Shown in pieces: positions 10,631 through 22,870 of a DNA stretch of 64,000 nt (position 1 is the stretch's first letter; the number at the start of each line of letters is the position of its first letter). The stretch is from positions 1,860,001 through 1,924,000 of the forward strand of contig NW_026292661.1 of the NCBI RefSeq assembly GCF_023091745.1, read 5' to 3'. The notes under the pieces are model-generated. The model made no database searches and was not told where the DNA came from. It worked only from the letters and a program-made list of their open reading frames with translations. The translations under genes were made by a program, and so were the position numbers. The stretch comes from Budorcas taxicolor (Eukaryota > Chordata > Mammalia > Artiodactyla > Bovidae).

Positions 10631-11446
10631 TGATCAGCCTCGAGACGCCTCAGCGGAAATGGGCCTCATCTCGCCTGGAGGGGAGAACCTCCTGGATTTT
10701 CTCGAGTTGCGGCAGGTCTTCTCGAGTTACGACGGGGACCTCAGGGACCCGCTCTGGTGGCCTCAGGAAAGGCCAGTCCCCATGCGAGTTGCTAGGGGAC
10801 CTCTCGGGATTCCTCTCCCGTCCATGCCGGGGCCTCAGTCCTTGTGTGGAGTCGGGGCCGGAACCTGAGGATTCCTCTCCAGTGTTGCCATGGATCTTGG
10901 GGTGCTTCTGAGTCTCCCCAGGGGAGTCAGGCCTCGTCTCGAGCGGGGGCATGCACGTGCGCTTTCCTCCCGAGCTGCAGCAGGAGTGTCACGCTTCCTG
11001 TCACGTGGATCAAGGGATCTGTGGCTTTCCCTCGAGGCTGTCCCTCGAGGCTTTCCCACGAGGCTTTCCCACAGGGCTGTGCCACGTGCCACCTTGGTGT
11101 GAGTCGATCCTCGGCGTGAAAGACGAGCCGGTGAAGGGAAAAGAGGTTCCTCTGGAATGGACTGAGACATCTGGGGGACTCTTGGAATGGTGGCACGACC
11201 CTGGAGTTCCTCTCGCCGTTCCTGTTGAGAGGGCCTCCTCTTGAGATGCGACGGGAACGGCGGGAACTCTTTCCCGACGAAGCAGGGAAAGGATCCCTCA
11301 TCTCGAGCTACGAGGCGGAAACGGGGCTCCTCTGGATGTGGGCGGGACCCTCGTGATTCCTCTCGAGTGGAGACGGCTATGTCGGGGAACTTCTTGATTT
11401 GCACCAAGGGTGTGAAGGACCCTTTCGAAGTTCCAGAGGTGAGGTG

Positions 11447-14400
11447 TGATCAGCCTCGAGACGCCTCAGCGGAAATGGGCCTCATCTCGCCTGGAGGGGA
11501 GAACCTCCCGGATTTTCTCGAGTTGCGGCAGGTCTTCTCGAGTTACGACGGGGACCTCAGGGACCCGCTCTGGTGGCCTCAGGAAACGCCAGTCCCCATG
11601 CGAGTTGCTAGGGGACCTCTCGGGATTCCTCTCCCGTCCATGCCGGGGCCTCAGTCCTTGTGTGGAGTCGGGGCCGGAACCTGAGGATTCCTCTCCAGTG
11701 TTGCCATGGATCTTGGGGTGCTTCTGAGTCTCCCCAGGTGAGTCAGGCCTCGTCTCGAGTGGGGGCATGCACGTGCGCTTTCCTCCCGAGCTGCAGCAGT
11801 AGTGTCACGCTTCCTGTCACGTGGATCAAGGGATCTGTGGCTTTCCCTCGAGGCTGTCCCTCGAGGTTTTCCCACGAGTCTTTCCCACAGGGCTGTGCCA
11901 CGTGCCACCTTGGTGTGAGTCGATCCTCGGCGTGAAAGACGAGCCGGTGAAGGGAAAAGAGGTTCCTCTGGAATGGACTGAGACATCTGGGGGACTCTTG
12001 GAATGGTGGCACGACCCTGGAGTTCCTCTCGCCGTTCCTGTTGAGAGGGCCTCCTCTTGAGATGCGACGGGAAGGCCGGGAACTCTTTCCCGACGAAGCA
12101 GGGAAAGGATCCCTCATCTCGAGCTACGAGGCGGAAACGGGGCTCCTCTGGATGTGGGCGGGACCCTCGTGATTCCTCTCGAGTGGAGACGGCTATGTCG
12201 GGGAACTTCTTGATTTGCACCAAGGGTGTGAAGGACCCTTTCGAAGTTCCAGAGGTGAGGTGTGATCAGCCTCGAGACGCCTCAGCGGAAATGGGCCTCA
12301 TCTCGCCTGGAGGGGAGAACCTCCTGGATTTTCTCGAGTTGCGGCAGGTCTTCTCGAGTTACGACGGGGACCTCAGGGACCCGCTCTGGTGGCCTCAGGA
12401 AAGGCCAGTCCCCATGCGAGTTGCTAGGGGACCTCTCGGGATTCCTCTCCCGTCCATGCCGGGGCATCAGTCCTTGTGTGGAGTCGGGGCCGGAACCTGA
12501 GGATTCCTCTCCAGTGTTGCCATGGATCTTGGGGTGCTTCTGAGTCTCCCCAGGGGAGTCAGGCGTCGTCTCGAGTGGGGGCATGCACGTGCGCTTTCCT
12601 CCCGAGCTGCAGCAGTAGTGTCACGCTTCCTGTCACGTGGATCAAGGGATCTGTGGCTTTCCCTCGAGGCTGTCCCTCGAGGCTTTCCCACGAGGCTTTC
12701 CCACAGGGCTGTGCCACGTGCCACCTTGGTGTGAGTCGATCCTCGGCGTGAAAGACGAGCCGGTGAAGGGAAAAGAGGTTCCTCTGGAATGGACTGAGAC
12801 ATCTGGGGGACTCTTGGAATGGTGGCACGACCCTGGATTTCCTCTCGCCGTTCCTGTTGAGAGGGCCTCCTCTTGAGATGCGACGGGAACGCCGGGAACT
12901 CTTTCCTGACGAAGCAGGGAAAGGATCCCTCATCTCGAGCTACGAGGCGGAAACGGGGCTCCTCTGGATGTGGGCGGGACCCTCGTGATTCCTCTCGAGT
13001 GGAGACGGCTAGGTCGGGGAACTTCTTGATTTGCACCAAGGGTGTGAAGGACCCTTTCGAAGTTCCAGAGGGGAGGTGTGATCAGCCTCGAGACGCCTCA
13101 GCGGAAATGGGCCTCATCTCGCCTGGAGGGGAGAACCTCCTGGATTTTCTCGAGTTGCGGCAGGTCTTCTCGAGTTACGACGGGGACCTCAGGGACCCGC
13201 TCTGGTGGCCTCAGGAAAGGCCAGTCCACATGCGAGTTGCTAGGGGACCTCTCGGGATTCCTCTCCCGTCCATGCCGGGGCCTCAGTCCTTGTGTGGAGT
13301 TGGGGCCGGAACCTGAGGATTCCTCTCCAGTGTTGCCATGGATCTTGGGGTGCTTCTGAGTCTCCCCAGGGGAGTCAGGCCTCGTCTCGAGTGGGGGCAT
13401 GCACGTGCGCTTTCCTCCCGAGCTGCAGCAGGAGTGTCACGCTTCCTGTCACGTGGATCAAGGGATCTGTGGCTTTCCCTCGAGGCTGTCCCTCGAGGCT
13501 TTCCCACGAGGCTTTCCCACAGGGCTGTGCCACGTGCCACCTTGGTGTGAGTCGATCCTCGGCGTGAAAGACGAGCCGGTGAAGGGAAAAGAGGTTCCTC
13601 TGGAATGGACTGAGACATCTGGGGGACTCTTGGAATGGTGGCACGACCCTGGAGTTCCTCTCGCCGTTCCTGTTGAGAGGGCCTCCTCTTGAGATGCGAC
13701 GGGAACGCCGGGAACTCTTTCCCGACGAAGCAGGGAAAGGATCCCTCATCTCGAGCTACGAGGCGGAAACGGGGCTCCTCTGGATGTGGGCGGGACCCTC
13801 GTGATTCCTCTCGAGTGGAGACGGCTATGTCGGGGAACTTCTTGATTTGCACCAAGGGTGTGAAGGACCCTTTCGAAGTTCCAGAGGGGAGGTGTGATCA
13901 GCCTCGAGACGCCTCAGCGGAAATGGGCCTCATCTCGCCTGGAGGGGAGAACCTCCTGGATTTTCTCGAGTTGCGGCAGGTCTTCTCGAGTTACGACGGG
14001 GACCTCAGGGACCCGCTCTGGTGGCCTCAGGAAAGGCCAGTCCCCATGCGAGTTGCTAGGGGACCTCTCGGGATTCCTCTCCCGTCCATGCCGGGGCCTC
14101 AGTCCTTGTGTGGAGTCGGGGCCGGAACCTGAGGATTCCTCTCCAGTGTTGCCATGGATCTTGGGGTGCTTCTGAGTCTCCCCAGGGGAGTCAGGCCTCG
14201 TCTCGAGTGGGGGCATGCACGTGCGCTTTCCTCCCGAGCTACAGCAGTAGTGTCACGCTTCCTGTCACGTGGATCAAGGGATCTGTGGCTTTCCCTCGAG
14301 GCTGTCCCTCGAGGTTTTCCCACGAGGCTTTCCCACAGGGCTGTGCCACGTGCCACCTTGGTGTGAGTCAATCCTCGGCGTGAAAGACGAGCCGGTGAAG

Positions 14401-15526
14401 GGAAAAGAGGTTCCTCTGGAATGGACTGAGACATCTGGGGGACTCTTGGAATGGTGGCACGACCCTGGAGTTCCTCTCGCCGTTCCTGTTGAGAGGGCCT
14501 CCTCTTGAGATGCGACGGGAACGCCGGGAACTCTTTCCTGACGAAGCAGGGAAAGGATCCCTCATCTCGAGCTACGAGGCGGAAACGGGGCTCCTCTGGA
14601 TGTGGGCGGGACCCTCGTGATTCCTCTCGAGTGGAGACGGCTAGGTCGGGGAACTTCTTGATTTGCACCAAGGGTGTGAAGGACCCTTTCGAAGTTCCAG
14701 AGGGGAGGTGTGATCAGCCTCGAGACGCCTCAGCGGAAATGGGCCTCATCTCGCCTGGAGGGGAGAACCTCCTGGATTTTCTCGAGTTGCGGCAGGTCTT
14801 CTCGAGTTACGACGGGGACCTCAGGGACCCGCTCTGGTGGCCTCAGGAAAGGCCAGTCCCCATGCGAGTTGCTAGGGGACCTCTCGGGATTCCTCTCCCG
14901 TCCATGCCGGGGCCTCAGTCCTTGTGTGGAGTCGGGGCCGGAACCTGAGGATTCCTCTCCAGTGTTGCCATGGATCTTGGGGTGCTTCTGAGTCTCCCCA
15001 GGGGAGTCAGGCCTCGTCTCGAGTGGGGGCATGCACGTGCGCTTTCCTCCCGAGCTGCAGCAGGAGTGTCACGCTTCCTGTCACGTGGATCAAGGGATCT
15101 GTGGCTTTCCCTCGAGGCTGTCCCTCGAGGGTTTCCCACGAGGCTTTCCCACAGGGCTGTGCCACGTGCCACCTTGGTGTGAGTCGATCCTCGGCGTGAA
15201 AGACGAGCCGGTGAAGGGAAAAGAGGTTCCTCTGGAATGGACTGAGACATCTGGGGGACTCTTGGAATGGTGGCACGACCCTGGAGTTCCTCTCGCCGTT
15301 CCTGTTGAGAGGGCCTCCTCTTGAGATGCGACGGGAACGCCGGGAACTCTTTCCCGACGAAGCAGGGAAAGGATCCCTCATCTCGAGCTACGAGGCGGAA
15401 ACGGGGCTCCTCTGGATGTGGGCGGGACCCTCGTGATTCCTCTCGAGTGGAGACGGGTATGTCGGGGAACTTCTTGATTTGCACCAAGGGTGTGAAGGAC
15501 CCTTTCGAAGTTCCAGAGGTGAGGTG
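11447..15526 (+). repeat. Five-monomer segment resembling parts of the 9/10-mer HOR
   Basis: The monomer at 11447 has GAACCTCCCGG, akin to GAACGTCCCGG at 15527 and 22871. That at 12263 has GGGGCATCAG and CCTGGATTTCC, as at 16343. That at 13079 has GTCCACATGCG (13226), as at 21239 and 29399, exactly 8160 bp apart each time. The order matches the downstream HOR only in part, so this looks like a shortened or rearranged third copy. Confidence 0.75.
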
Positions 15527-18500
15527 TGATCAGCCTCGAGACGCCTCAGCGGAAATGGGCCTCATCTCGCCTGGAGGGGAGAACGTCCCGGATTTTCTCG
15601 AGTTGCGGCAGGTCTTCTCGAGTTACGACGGGGACCTCAGGGACCCGCTCTGGTGGCCTCAGGAAAGGCCAGTCCCCATGCGAGTTGCTAGGGGACCTCT
15701 CGGGATTCCTCTCCCGTCCATGCCGGGGCCTCAGTCCTTGTGTGGAGTCGGGGTCGGAACCTGAGGATTCCTCTCCAGTGTTGCCATGGATCTTGGGGTG
15801 CTTCTGAGTCTCCCCAGGGGAGTCAGGCGTCGTCTCGAGTGGGGGCATGCACGTGCGCTTTCCTCCCGAGCTGCAGCAGTAGTGTCACGCTTCCTGTCAC
15901 GTGGTTCAAGGGATCTGTGGCTTTCCCTCGAGGCTGTCCCTCGAGGTTTTCCCACGAGGCTTTCCCACAGGGCTGTGCCACGTGCCACCTTGGTGTGAGT
16001 CGATCCTCGGCGTGAAAGACGAGCCGGTGAAGGGAAAAGAGGTTCCTCTGGAATGGACTGAGACATCTGGGGGACTCTTGGAATGGTGGCACGACCCTGG
16101 AGTTCCTCTCGCCGTTCCTGTTGAGAGGGCCTCCTCTTGAGATGCGACGGGAACGCCGGGAACTCTTTCCCGACGAAGCAGGGAAAGGATCCCTCATCTC
16201 GAGCTACGAGGCGGAAACGGGGCTCCTCTGGCTGTGGGCGGGACCCTCGTGATTCCTCTCGAGTGGAGACGGCTATGTCGGGGAACTTCTTGATTTGCAC
16301 CAAGGGTGTGAAGGACCCTTTCGAAGTTCCAGAGGTGAGGTGTGATCAGCCTCGAGACGCCTCAGCGGAAATGGGCCTCATCTCGCCTGGAGGGGAGAAC
16401 CTCCTGGATTTTCTCGAGTTGTGGCAGGTCTTCTCGAGTTACGACGGGGACCTCAGGGACCCGCTCTGGTGGCCTCAGGAAAGGCCAGTCCCCATGCGAG
16501 TTGCTAGGGGACCTCTCGGGATTCCTCTCCCGTCCATGCCGGGGCATCAGTCCTTGTGTGGAGTCGGGGCCGGAACCTGAGGATTCCTCTCCAGTGTTGC
16601 CATGGATCTTGGGGTGCTTCTGAGTCTCCCCAGGGGAGTCAGGCGTCGTCTCGAGTGGGGGCATGCACGTGCGCTTTCCTCCCGAGCTGCAGCAGTAGTG
16701 TTACGCTTCCTGTCACGTGGATCAAGGGATCTGTGGCTTTCCCTCGAGGCTGTCCCTCGAGGCTTTCCCACGAGGCTTTCCCACAGGGCTGTGCCACGTG
16801 CCACCTTGGTGTGAGTCGATCCTCGGCGTGAAAGACGAGCCGGTGAAGGGAAAAGAGGTTCCTCTGGAATGGACTGAGACATCTGGGGGACTCTTGGAAT
16901 GGTGGCACGACCCTGGATTTCCTCTCGCCGTTCCTGTTGAGAGGGCCTCCTCTTGAGATGCGACGGGAACGCCGGGAACTCTTTCCCGACGAAGCAGGGA
17001 AAGGATCCCTCATCTCGAGCTACGAGGCGGAAACGGGGCTCCTCTGGATGTGGGCGGGACCCTCGTGATTCCTCTCGAGTGGAGACGGCTATGTCGGGGA
17101 ACTTCTTGATTTGCACCAAGGGTGTGAAGGACCCTTTCGAAGTTCCAGAGGTGAGGTGTGATCAGCCTCGAGACGCCTCAGCGGAAATGGGCCTCATCTC
17201 GCCTGGAGGGGAGAACCTCCTGGATTTTCTCGAGTTGCGGCAGGTCTTCTCGAGTTACAACGGGGACCTCAGGGACCCGCTCTGGTGGCCTCAGGAAAGG
17301 CCAGTCCCCATGCGAGTTGCTAGGGGACCTCTCGGGATTCCTCTCCCGTCCATGCCGGGGCCTCAGTCCTTGTGTGGAGTCGGGGCCGGAACCTGAGGAT
17401 TCCTCTCCAGTGTTGCCATGGATCTTGGGGTGCTTCTGAGTCTCCCCAGGGGAGTCAGGCCTCGTCTCGAGTGGGGGCATGCACGTGCGCTTTCCTCCCG
17501 AGCTGCAGCAGTAGTGTCACGCTTCCTGTCACGTGGATCAAGGGATCTGTGGCTTTCCCTCGAGGCTGTCCCTCGAGGCTTTCCCACGAGGCTTTCCCAC
17601 AGGGCTGTGCCACGTGCCACCTCGGTGTGAGTCGATCCTCGGCGTGAAAGTCGAGCCGGTGAAGGGAAAAGAGGTTCCTCTGGAATGGACTGAGACATCT
17701 GGGGGACTCTTGGAATGGTGGCACGACCCTGGAGTTCCTCTCGCCATTCCTGTTGAGAGGGCCTCCTCTTGAGATGCGACGGGATGGCCGGGAACTCTTT
17801 CCCGACGAAGCAGGGAAAGGATCCCTCATCTCGAGCTACGAGGCGGAAACGGGGCTCCTCTGGATGTGGGCGGGACCCTCGTGATTCCTCTCGAGTGGAG
17901 ACGGCTATGTCGGGGAACTTCTTGATTTGCACCAAGGGTGTGAAGGACCCTTTCGAAGTTCCAGAGGTGAGGTGTGATCAGCCTCGAGACGCCTCAGCGG
18001 AAATGGGCCTCATCTCGCCTGGAGGGGAGAACCTCCTGGATTTTCTCGAGTTGCGGCAGGTCTTCTCGAGTTACGACGGGGACCTCAGGGACCCGCTCTG
18101 GTGGCCTCAGGAAAGGCCAGTCCCCATGCGAGTTGCTAGGGGACCTCTCGGGATTCCTCTCCCGTCCATGCCGGGGCCTCAGTCCTTGTGTGGAGTCGGG
18201 GCCGGAACCTGAGGATTCCTCTCCAGTGTTGCCATGGATCTTGGGGTGCTTCTGAGTCTCCCCAGGGGAGTCAGGCGTCGTCTCGAGTGGGGGCATGCAC
18301 GTGCGCTTTCCTCCCGAGCTGCAGCAGTAGTGTCACGCTTCCTGTCACGTGGATCAAGGGATCTGTGGCTTTCCCTCGAGGCTGTCCCTCGAGGCTTTCC
18401 CACGAGGCTTTCCCACAGGGCTGTGCCACGTGCCACCTTGGTGTGAGTCGATCCTCGGCGTGAAAGACGAGCCGGTGAAGGGAAAAGAGGTTCCTCTGGA

Positions 18501-21500
18501 ATGGACTGAGACATCTGGGGGACTCTTGGAATGGTGGCACGACCCTGGATTTCCTCTCGCCGTTCCTGTTGAGAGGGCCTCCTCTTGAGATGCGACGGGA
18601 ACGCCGGGAACTCTTTCCCGACGAAGCAGGGAAAGGATCCCTCATCTCGAGCTACGAGGCGGAAACGGGGCTCCTCTGGATGTGGGCGGGACCCTCGTGA
18701 TTCCTCTCGAGTGGAGACGGCTATGTCGGGGAACTTCTTGATTTGCACCAAGGGTGTGAAGGACCCTTTCGAAGTTCCAGAGGTGAGGTGTGATCAGCCT
18801 CGAGACGCCTCAGCGGAAATGGGCCTCATCTCGCCTGGAGGGGAGAACCTCCTGGATTTTCTCGTGTTGCGGCAGGTCTTCTCGAGTTAAGACGGGGACC
18901 TCAGGGACCCGCTCTGGTGGCCTCAGGAAAGGCCAGTCCCCATGCGAGTTGCTAGGGGACCTCTCGGGATTCCTCTCCCGTCCATGCCGGGGCCTCAGTC
19001 CTTGTGTGGAGTCGGGGCCGGAACCTGAGGATTCCTCTCCAGTGTTGCCATGGATCTTGGGGTGCTTCTGAGTCTCCCCAGGGGAGTCAGGCCTCGTCTC
19101 GAGTGGGGGCATGCACGTGCGCTTTCCTCCCGAGCTGCAGCAGTAGTGTCACGCTTCCTGTCACGTGGATCAAGGGATCTGTGGCTTTCCCTCGAGGCTG
19201 TCCCTCGAGGCTTTCCCACGAGGCTTTCCCACAGGGCTGTGCCACGTGCCACCTCGGTGTGAGTCGATCCTCGGCGTGAAAGTCGAGCCGGTGAAGGGAA
19301 AAGAGGTTCCTCTGGAATGGACTGAGACATCTGGGGGACTCTTGGAATGGTGGCACGACCCTGGAGTTCCTCTCGCCATTCCTGTTCAGAGGGCCTCCTC
19401 TTGAGATGCGACGGGAAGGCCGGGTACTCTTTCCCGACGAAGCAGGGAAAGGATCCCTCATCTCGAGCTACGAGGCGGAAACGGGGCTCCTCTGGATGTG
19501 GGCGGGACCCTCGTGATTCCTCTTGAGGGGAGACGGGTATGTCGGGGAACTTCTTGTTTTGCACCAAGGGTGTGAAGGACCCTTTCGAATTTCCAGAGGG
19601 GAGGTGTGATCAGCCTCGAGACGCCTCAGCGGAAATGGGCCTCATCTCGCCTGGAGGGGAGAACCTCCTGGATTTTCTCGAGTTGCGGCAGGTCTTCTCG
19701 AGTTACGACGGGGACCTCAGGGACCCGCTCTGGTGGCCTCAGGAAAGGCCAGTCCCCATGCGAGTTGCTAGGGGACCTCTCGGGATTCCTCTCCCGTCCA
19801 TGCCGGGGCCTCAGTCCTGGTGTGGAGTCGGGGCCGGAACCTGAGGATTCCTCTCCAGTGTTGCCATGGATCTTGGGGTGCTTCTGAGTCTCCCCAGGGG
19901 AGTCAGGCCTCGTCTCGAGTGGGGGCATGCACGTGTGCTTTCCTCCCGAGCTGCAGCAGTAGTGTCACGCTTCCTGTCACGTGGATCAAGGGATCTGTGG
20001 CTTTCCCTCGAGGCTGTCCCTCGAGGCTTTCCCACGAGGCTTTCCCACAGGGCTGTGCCACGTGCCACCTTGGTGTGAGTCGATCCTCGGCGTCTAAGAC
20101 GAGCCGGTGAAGGGAAAAGAGGTTCCTCTGGAATGGACTGAGACATCTGGGGGACTCTTGGAATGGTGGCACGACCCTGGAGTTCCTCTCGAAGTTCCTG
20201 TAGAGAGGGCCTCCTCTTGAGATGCGACGGGAACGCCGGGAACTCTTTCCCGACGAAGCAGGGAAAGGATCCCTCATCTCGAGCTACGAGGCCGAAACGG
20301 GGCTCCTCTGGATGTGGGCGGGACCCTCGTGATTCCTCTCGAGTGGAGACGGCTATGTCGGGGAACTTCTTGTTTTGCACCAAGGGTGTGAAGGACCCTT
20401 TCGAAGTTCCAGAGGTGAGGTGTGATCAGCCTCGAGACGCCTCAGCGGAAATGGGCCTCATCTCGCCTGGAGGGGAGAACCTCCTGGATTTTCTCGAGTT
20501 GCGGCAGGTCTTCTCGAGTTACGACGGGGACCTCAGGGACCCGCTCTGGTGGCCTCAGGAAAGGCCAGTCCCCATGCGAGTTGCTAGGGGACCTCTCGGG
20601 ATTCCACTCCCGTCCATGCCGGGGCCTCAGTCCTTGTGTGGAGTCGGGGCCGGAACCTGAGGATTCCTCTCCAGTGTTGCCATGGATCTTGGGGTGCTTC
20701 TGAGTCTCCCCAGGGGAGTCAGACGTCGTCTCGAGTGGGGGCATGCACGTGCGCTTTCCTGCCGAGCTGCAGCAGTAGTGTCACGCTTCCTGTCACGTGG
20801 ATCAAGGGATCTGTGGCTTTCCCTCGAGGCTGTCCCTCGAGGCTTTCCCACGAGGCTTTCCCACAGGGCTGTGCCACGTGCCACCTTGGTGTGAGTCGAT
20901 CCTGGGCGTGAAAGACGAGCCGGTGAAGGGAAAAGAGGTTCCTCTGGAATGGACTGAGACATCTGAGGGACTCTTGGAATGGTGGCACGACCCTGGAGTT
21001 CCTCTCGCCGTTCCTGTTGAGAGGGCCTCCTCTTGAGATGCGACGGGAACGCCGGGAACTCTTTCCTGACGAAGCAGGGAAAGGATCCCTCATCTCGAGC
21101 TACGAGGCGGAAACGGGGCTCCTCTGGATGTGGGCGGGACCCTCGTGATTCCTCTCGAGTGGAGACGGCTAGGTCGGGGAACTTCTTGATTTGCACCAAG
21201 GGTGTGAAGGACCCTTTCGAAGTTCCAGAGGGGAGGTGTGATCAGCCTCGAGACGCCTCAGCGGAAATGGGCCTCATCTCGCCTGGAGGGGAGAACCTCC
21301 TGGATTTTCTCGAGTTGCGGCAGGTCTTCTCGTGTTACGACGGGGACCTCAGGGACCCGCTCTGGTGGCCTCAGGAAAGGCCAGTCCACATGCGAGTTGC
21401 TAGGGGACCTCTCGGGATTCCTCTCCCGTCCATGCCGGGGCCTCAGTCCTTGTGTGGAGTCGGGGCCGGAACCTGAGGATTCCTCTCCAGTGTTGCCATG

Positions 21501-22870
21501 GATCTTGGGGTGCTTCTGAGTCTCCCCAGGGGAGTCAGGCCTCGTCTCGAGTGGGGGCATGCACGTGCGCTTTCCTCCCGAGCTGCAGCAGGAGTGTCAC
21601 GCTTCCTGTCACGTGGATCAAGGGATCTGTGGCTTTCCCTCGAGGCTGTCCCTCGAGGCTTTCCCACGAGGCTTTCCCACAGGGCTGTGCCACGTGCCAC
21701 CTTGGTGTGAGTCGATCCTCGGCGTGAAAGACGAGCCGGTGAAGGGAAAAGAGGTTCCTCTGGAATGGACTGAGACATCTGGGGGACTCTTGGAATGGTG
21801 GCACGACCCTGGAGTTCCTCTCGCCGTTCCTGTTGAGAAGGCCTCCTCTTGAGATGCGACGGGAACGCCGGGAACTCTTTCCCGACGAAGCAGGGAAAGG
21901 ATCCCTCATCTCGAGCTACGAGGCGGAAACGGGGCTCCTCTGGATGTGGGCGGGACCCTCGTGATTCCTCTCGAGTGGAGACGGCTAGGTCGGGGAACTT
22001 CTTGATTTGCACCAAGGGTGTGAAGGACCCTTTCGAAGTTCCAGAGGTGAGGTGTGATCAGCCTCGAGACGCCTCAGCGGAAATGGGCCTCATCTCGCCT
22101 GGAGGGGAGAACCTCCTGGATTTTCTCGAGTTGCGGCAGGTCTTCTTGAGTTACGACGGGGACCTCAGGGACCCGCTCTGGTGGCCTCAGGAAAGGCCAG
22201 TCCCCATGCGAGTTGCTAGGGGACCTCTCGGGATTCCTCTCCCGTCCATGCCGGGGCCTCAGTCCTTGTGTGGAGTCGGGGCCGGAACCTGAGGATTCCT
22301 CTCCAGTGTTGCCATTGATCTTGGGGTGCTTCTGAGTCTCCCCAGGGGAGTCAGGCCTCGTCTCGAGTGGGGGCATGCACGTGCGCTTTCCTCCCGAGCT
22401 GCAGCAGTAGTGTCACGCTTCCTGTCACGTGGTTCAAGGGATCTGTGGCTTTCCCTCGAGGCTGTCCCTCGAGGTTTTCCCAAGAGGCTTTCCCACAGGG
22501 CTGTGCCACGTGCCACCTTGGTGTGAGTCGATCCTCGGCGTGAAAGACGAGCCGGTGAAGGGAAAAGAGGTTCCTCTGGAATGGACTGAGACATCTGGGG
22601 GACTCTTGGAATGGTGGCACGACCCTGGAGTTCCTCTCGCCGTTCCTGTTGAGAGGGCCTCCTCTTGAGATGCGACGGGAACGCCGGGAACTCTTTCCCG
22701 ACGAAGCAGGGAAAGGATCCCTCATCTCGAGCTACGAGGCGGAAACGGGGCTCCTCTGGATGTGGGCGGGACCCTCGTGATTCCTCTCGAGTGGAGACGG
22801 CTATGTCGGGGAACTTCTTGTTTTGCACCAAGGGTGTGAAGGACCCTTTCGAAGTTCCAGAGGTGAGGTG
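15527..22870 (+). repeat. Higher-order repeat copy A (9 monomers, 7344 bp)
   Basis: Nine monomers, each with its own diagnostic variants. In order: 15527 (GAACGTCCCGG), 16343 (GTTGTGGCAGG, GTGTTACGC), 17159 (GTTACAACGG, CCTCGGTGTG), 17975 (CAGGCGTCG), 18791 (CTCGTGTTGC, GAGTTAAGACG), 19607 (TCCTGGTGTG, GGCGTCTAAGACG), 20423 (GATTCCACTCC, CTGAGGGAC), 21239 (CTCGTGTTACG, GTCCACATG, GAGAAGGCC) and 22055 (CTTCTTGAG, GCCATTGATC). The same series follows in copy B. Block edges are set at TGATCA for convenience; the true edges could lie a few hundred bases away. Confidence 0.9.

Larger units (their letters stand above)
27..11446 (+). repeat. Satellite sub-array 1 (14 monomers, indel-bearing)
   Basis: Fourteen monomers, four of which are 815 bp. 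Neighbours share some variants: the monomers at 4105, 4921 and 5737 share CCGCGTG near offset 715 and GAGCCAGTG near offset 494. Unrelated positions share others (843 with 6552; 3289 with 9815). I see no clean HOR period across the sub-array. The repeated return of haplotypes 7 to 8 monomers apart suggests an older HOR blurred by later mutation and exchange. Confidence 0.85.

Noticed and set aside
18880..18900. Stop codon GAGTTAAGACG as a disabling mutation (pseudogene)
   Set aside because: The frame it interrupts is not a gene. The change, also at 27046, is only a useful HOR marker.
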